Source: Lucifuga dentata (Eukaryota > Chordata > Actinopteri > Ophidiiformes > Bythitidae). Taken from it: 64,000 bases of DNA. The position numbers were made by a program, and so were the translations under genes. The notes under the pieces were generated by a model, which saw nothing but the letters and a program-made list of their open reading frames with translations, searched no databases and was not told where the DNA came from. Location: the NCBI GenBank assembly GCA_014773175.1, contig VXCM01000948.1:52008-116007 (forward strand). The letters run 5' to 3'. Shown here piece by piece: positions 59,832-64,000 of this stretch; the stretch's first letter is position 1; each line of letters opens with the position of its first letter.

Positions 59832-60321
59832 TGCTGCCTTCGACAGACCTCGGAAGTCGAATTTTTCCCAGTTGGAAGTTCCAACTTTCAACGTTAAATG
59901 TAATCAAAAAAGCATAGCTGAACAAAAACTACTGTAAAATTAATTAAACATCGTAATAAAGGCTAACTTAAGTAAAGTTAGATTACAGGACTGTTGTGTT
60001 GTGTTGTTTTACAAAGGTATCAACGGCAATCAGGTATTATACAAAATAGATAGTTAACTTGGCGATATATTCCGACCCTTTTCTTTCAGTTTCACGCAAG
60101 AAAATATACTTTACTCGCCTTTTAGCTGATCGTTTCCATTCACAAAGCTTGCTTCCACGACGCTGCCACGTTGAGTGATGTCATACTCGATGTCATAAAT
60201 CGGGGTAGATAATTTTGTCCGGGTTTCCCAGCCGGAGCTCCGACTTAAAGTGCCGTTCCAACGCATTTTTCCAAGTAAGAAGTAGGAAAAATCTGAGTTC
60301 CGAGGTCTGTCGAACGCAGCA
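59832..60321 (+). mobile_element. PIF/Harbinger-like non-autonomous element, copy 2
   Basis: TTA occurs at 59829-59831 and 60322-60324. Termini TGCTGCCTTCGACAGACCT and its near-perfect inverse AGGTCTGTCGAACGCAGCA give clear inverted repeats. A TWA target of 3 bases fits PIF/Harbinger. This copy is better preserved than the one at 17.6 kb. Confidence 0.8.
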
Positions 60322-60324
60322 TTA

Positions 60325-63300
60325 ACATATAAACACATAATAGTTAATGGGGTAAGTTTAGAGCAGGGAGAGAATGAAACTATGCTGTAGGACAAGCCAA
60401 GATATTATAAAGCCAAGGACTTTTCCATGCACACAGCACTTTATTTCTCAATCATTTATTCCTGACATTGTCCTTAACATTTTGCTCTTTTTCTAGTGCT
60501 TTTAAAAGTGTTTCTATTTTGTGGTTTTTATTATATTTTATTCAAATCTGTCTGAGTTGGTTCAAATGTGCTTTTTACTACGAGTATGTTCTTACTTTTT
60601 AACCATTTTTTTTTCAAATGGTAGACTTCAGTACATGAAAGCCAAAGACAAGTTTTTCTTTTGCATACTTTTGTACGCAAAACTAAACAAAGTTGTTTTG
60701 AATTTGAATTTTTTCTCAAGGCCATATTTTGTTTGTGACTAGATGTATTTAATAAACTCTCAAGTGTGTTTTTGAAAACACAGAATGAGTTGAAATGTGT
60801 TACTGAGGAACAATGAACAATGCATCCCTCTCATAACTTGTATGTCTGTCTCCTGCTGGATTTATACTTATAATATTTTGTCGTATTTGATGATAGTTGG
60901 TTCTCTTCCTCTTTTTGATAAAATCCTGTGACATATAGAGGGGGAAAGGACAGAGTTGCTGAGTAAACACTTGGAATCCATTCATTCACGAAGTGGCTCC
61001 AGGGGATGGAGAGGAGGGGTCCATGAGAAAAAGAGGGGGAATAAAAGAGGTAGACAGGGAAAGAGAGAGAAGCACACGAAAGAGAGAGAGAGAGTACAAC
61101 CTTTTTCTTGCTCAAGCTCATCAAGTACGGGCCAGGGCTCCTGAAAACGTGGGGATTATCAGGGTGCTGGGGCTCTGCTGGCCTGTCCCGCCTGTGCTCG
61201 CTCCTGCACTGCACGCTACACTGCCCTGCTAAAGCAATGCACATGGTTCTCACACACACACATGAGCCATGCTTGCTGTATGGTGCTCATCTGTCGTTTG
61301 CAAAATGCAAACACGTAGACACATAAAGACAGAGAGACTCACACATATGAACTCAAGACAGAGTAACTTCATAAGTATAGCAATTCAACTTATACTACGT
61401 ACATCCACGCAGCCTCTATATGCATCTGATAGGTTGCCAAATTTATTTGATACATAAATAAGCTTTAGAAAATAGATGAGTATTACAGACATAAAGCTTA
61501 GCTCACTGTTGGCAAGAAAGACACACATTGGGGGGATAGATTGACATAGTGTATAGCAACTGTAAGTTTATTGAGGAACATAAACCTTTGACCTTTTAAT
61601 GGTAATGATATATATTTTTATGTCTGCCCAGATAAACACCTTTGTGCCCCCCTCACACCTTGAAAATCTCCCAGCCTCCAGCACTGCAGCCAGGGATGTT
61701 ACAAGAATGAAGTGCTGAATGCCAAACTGAGGTCACATCCTGTTAAGATAAGCACAGCAATTAAACAATTAGGCAGACAGTGACACATGGATGAGGTGGA
61801 AAACAAGGCTCCAGGCCATCTGATGGACAAAGTCTTATTGGGTCATACTTTGCAACCACTTTCAGCTCTTTATAATGATGAAGATGACCATCATTACAAA
61901 CTTGCACCTTTAGATACTTCTGACTGGTGACCTCTGAGCAAAAAGTCAATAAAATGACAATGATTGGCTGCAACATTTAAAATAGACAGCTAATTGATTT
62001 TTAAGTTGACTAGTGTGCTTCTGTTCTATAGTTGTGATTATTGCACTTTTGCCTATTTTTTATGCTTTTGCTGTGTGTACAGATATACTTATGTCCAGAA
62101 ATTCCATGCAACTCTTAATTGGGGTTTTCAAGAGAAAAATTGGTCCACTCACCCAGAGACCATAGATTTGGAAATTGCACCAAATTGCACCATAGCCCAG
62201 CGTAAAAATTAAAAGCAAACACTGTTCTAATACTCCATAATTACCATGAAGAGCCAACAGACAACCTTAATAACTTAATCCTGGTTAGTCAGGGACGGGG
62301 TAGGTCTCAAACTGCAACAAAGGCTGTCAAGAGAAGAGCAAACAATAGAAACCAAACACCTATCTGCTATGGAGAACTGAGGTGGACAACACTTGTCCTT
62401 TCTTGTCCAGGGCTGGTAGGAGCTTGCTGCTTTAGCTGAACCACTGACAAATACAATACATTAAAAGACAAACAATAAATAACTCACAAAGCAATCAGAT
62501 AAAACAAACTGGATTATTAAGTGGGTAAATGAATTAATAAATGTTTGGAAAAGGGATGAATGGATGAATTAGTTATACATAAGAAGAAAAACAGATAAGA
62601 TATGATATAGTGACAATTGCAGTAGCACAATGATTAGATTTATGCAGTAGCTGTGTTTATTTAGTTCAGATCTCTAGATGAATGTTATTGGCCGTATAAG
62701 GCACTGTGTATTTGAAGCATTCCTGGAAGGCTATGTGGACCAGACTGCTGGACTAAATGGTGATGAGTAACAGCTTATCACAAAGGGAAGAGGGGGTGGG
62801 GTGTGGGCAGGATGGCTCGGTTTTGTGTGTGTGTGTGTGTGNGTGTGTGTGTTTGTGTGTGTGTGTGTGTGTGTGTATGTGTTACGAGACCTCTCCATTT
62901 GGACCTTGAATTAAAGCCATGTGATCTTGCATTTTTATCACCCAAAAATGTTCTCAAAAGCAGTAGAGTATCAGTGAGGCCACAGTGACAGACAAATCCT
63001 TCATTAGACGTCAGAGTTTCGGAGGAGAGAGAGAGAAAGAGAGAGAGAGGCAAAAGGGGTGTGCTCAAAAAGACAAGGACTTTCATTCAGTGACTCCGTG
63101 TCTCCTCATAGTGTCTTTCATCGTGCACTTCTCACACTTTACCTTCAGCTCCTCAGCCTCAGACTGGATCTCATCCTTCACTCTGGAGAAAAGAAAAAGG
63201 AAATGTGGCCAGTAAACAAATTACATTATTTAATCGCAAGTATTGATTAATACAAGACAGTCCATCCTGCTGATGTCACCTTCATCACCAGTGCTTGCTG

Positions 63301-63950
63301 TTGTCTACCTCAAAGCACCTATTGGTGCTGGCATTGCTTGGTGGTGAAAGATGGGCAGACACACAGCAGCCTGCCTCAAAACTTTATTACACTAACAGCA
63401 GTGATAAGACTCACCCTTTATACAGGCTGATAAACTCAGACACACACACATATCACAACACACAGATGTCACACCAATACACACTACGTACATACACACA
63501 CAAACACAAGCATGCACACATACAGAGATCTGTTTTGTGCCAAGCCCAAATGTTCAACCTTTATCTTGAAATTTCATTAAATCAAAAAGGTCAACATGAT
63601 TCAAAGCCTGGATATTACCCACAAACATATTATCCACTTCTGATTCATCTGGTGTTTTAATCTGATACTGAAGAACCTTTACATTTGTAATCTGTAGGAT
63701 ATCACTTTAATAAGATTCTGAATTAAATATTTCATTTATAGCCAAGGTTAAACTCATGAAATCCTTCCATCATATCCCTCATTAAATCCACCAATAACAC
63801 ACAGAATGGTTGAAGACATCAGTGGGATATTTGCTCAATTTGCCTCAACTCACTTAAGCTCAATACTGTCAGTGCCATCCTAATGGAGAGCCGATCAGTA
63901 TAACTGATGAATCTTCAGTCTACATTTTGATGGCAACTTTTAAATCCTAA
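60325..63950. other. Gene-free interval at the right edge
   Basis: Single-copy and simple-sequence DNA. I found no exon of cmpk1, which flanks FOXE3 in human, although a short exon could be missed by eye. Confidence 0.45.
62824..62880. repeat. (GT)n microsatellite with N at 62842
   Basis: Two GT runs interrupted by N and a TTT. Confidence 0.9.

Positions 63951-64000
<50 letters not shown>
63951..64000. repeat. (CA)n microsatellite at the window end
   Basis: At least 24 CA units, cut by the window edge. Confidence 0.95.

Noticed and set aside
63059..63250. Possible exon of a gene flanking foxe3
   Set aside because: Serine/leucine-rich short frame with no recognisable domain or convincing splice sites.

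Overview
The window is vertebrate nuclear DNA, most probably from a teleost fish. It contains two intronless forkhead genes on the minus strand, foxe3 (55424-56692) and foxd2 (47215-48318). They lie about 7.1 kb apart, in the same order and orientation as FOXE3 and FOXD2 on human chromosome 1p33. The fish assignment rests on the transposon families present (Tc1-type, PIF/Harbinger-like and hAT-like short elements, and a fish-type LINE-1), on the very high density of (CA)n/(GA)n microsatellites, and on the fish-like compactness of the forkhead pair. I see no bacterial, viral or organellar genes, no tRNA or rRNA, and no CRISPR array.

Layout. Positions 1-6010 are packed with mobile-element remains: a LINE-1 3' end with a 15-bp target duplication, two hAT-like elements with 8-bp target duplications, and a Tc1-type element with long terminal inverted repeats and a decayed transposase. 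Positions 6010-43000 are a gene desert. It holds scattered insertions (a 5'-truncated LINE-1 at 13.6 kb, a Harbinger-like element at 17.6 kb, MITEs at 19.5, 22.5 and 30.0 kb, a second copy of the first hAT-like family at 36.1 kb, and quasi-palindromic DNA at 34.9 kb), many microsatellites, and blocks of complex single-copy sequence. Positions 43000-57000 are the forkhead locus: foxd2 with its 3' flank, a 7-kb intergenic interval, then foxe3. Positions 57000-64000 are again gene-free, with a second Harbinger-like copy at 59.8 kb.

Function. Both genes encode DNA-binding transcription factors with a complete winged-helix domain and a short FSIDNII-type motif resembling the eh1 Groucho/TLE-recruiting motif. 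In vertebrates FoxE3 is a lens-epithelium regulator, and FoxD2 acts in mesenchyme, kidney, somite and neural-crest derivatives. The deserts around such genes usually carry distant enhancers. Candidate blocks are listed, but no conservation test was possible here.

Sequence quality. There are thirty short N interruptions: twenty-nine single Ns, one NN, plus one 249-base gap. Ten of the single Ns sit between two identical or near-identical stretches of about 60-84 bases. This looks like an assembly fault (unmerged overlapping contig ends), so those local tandem duplications should not be read as biology. I did not find a previously undescribed biological system.
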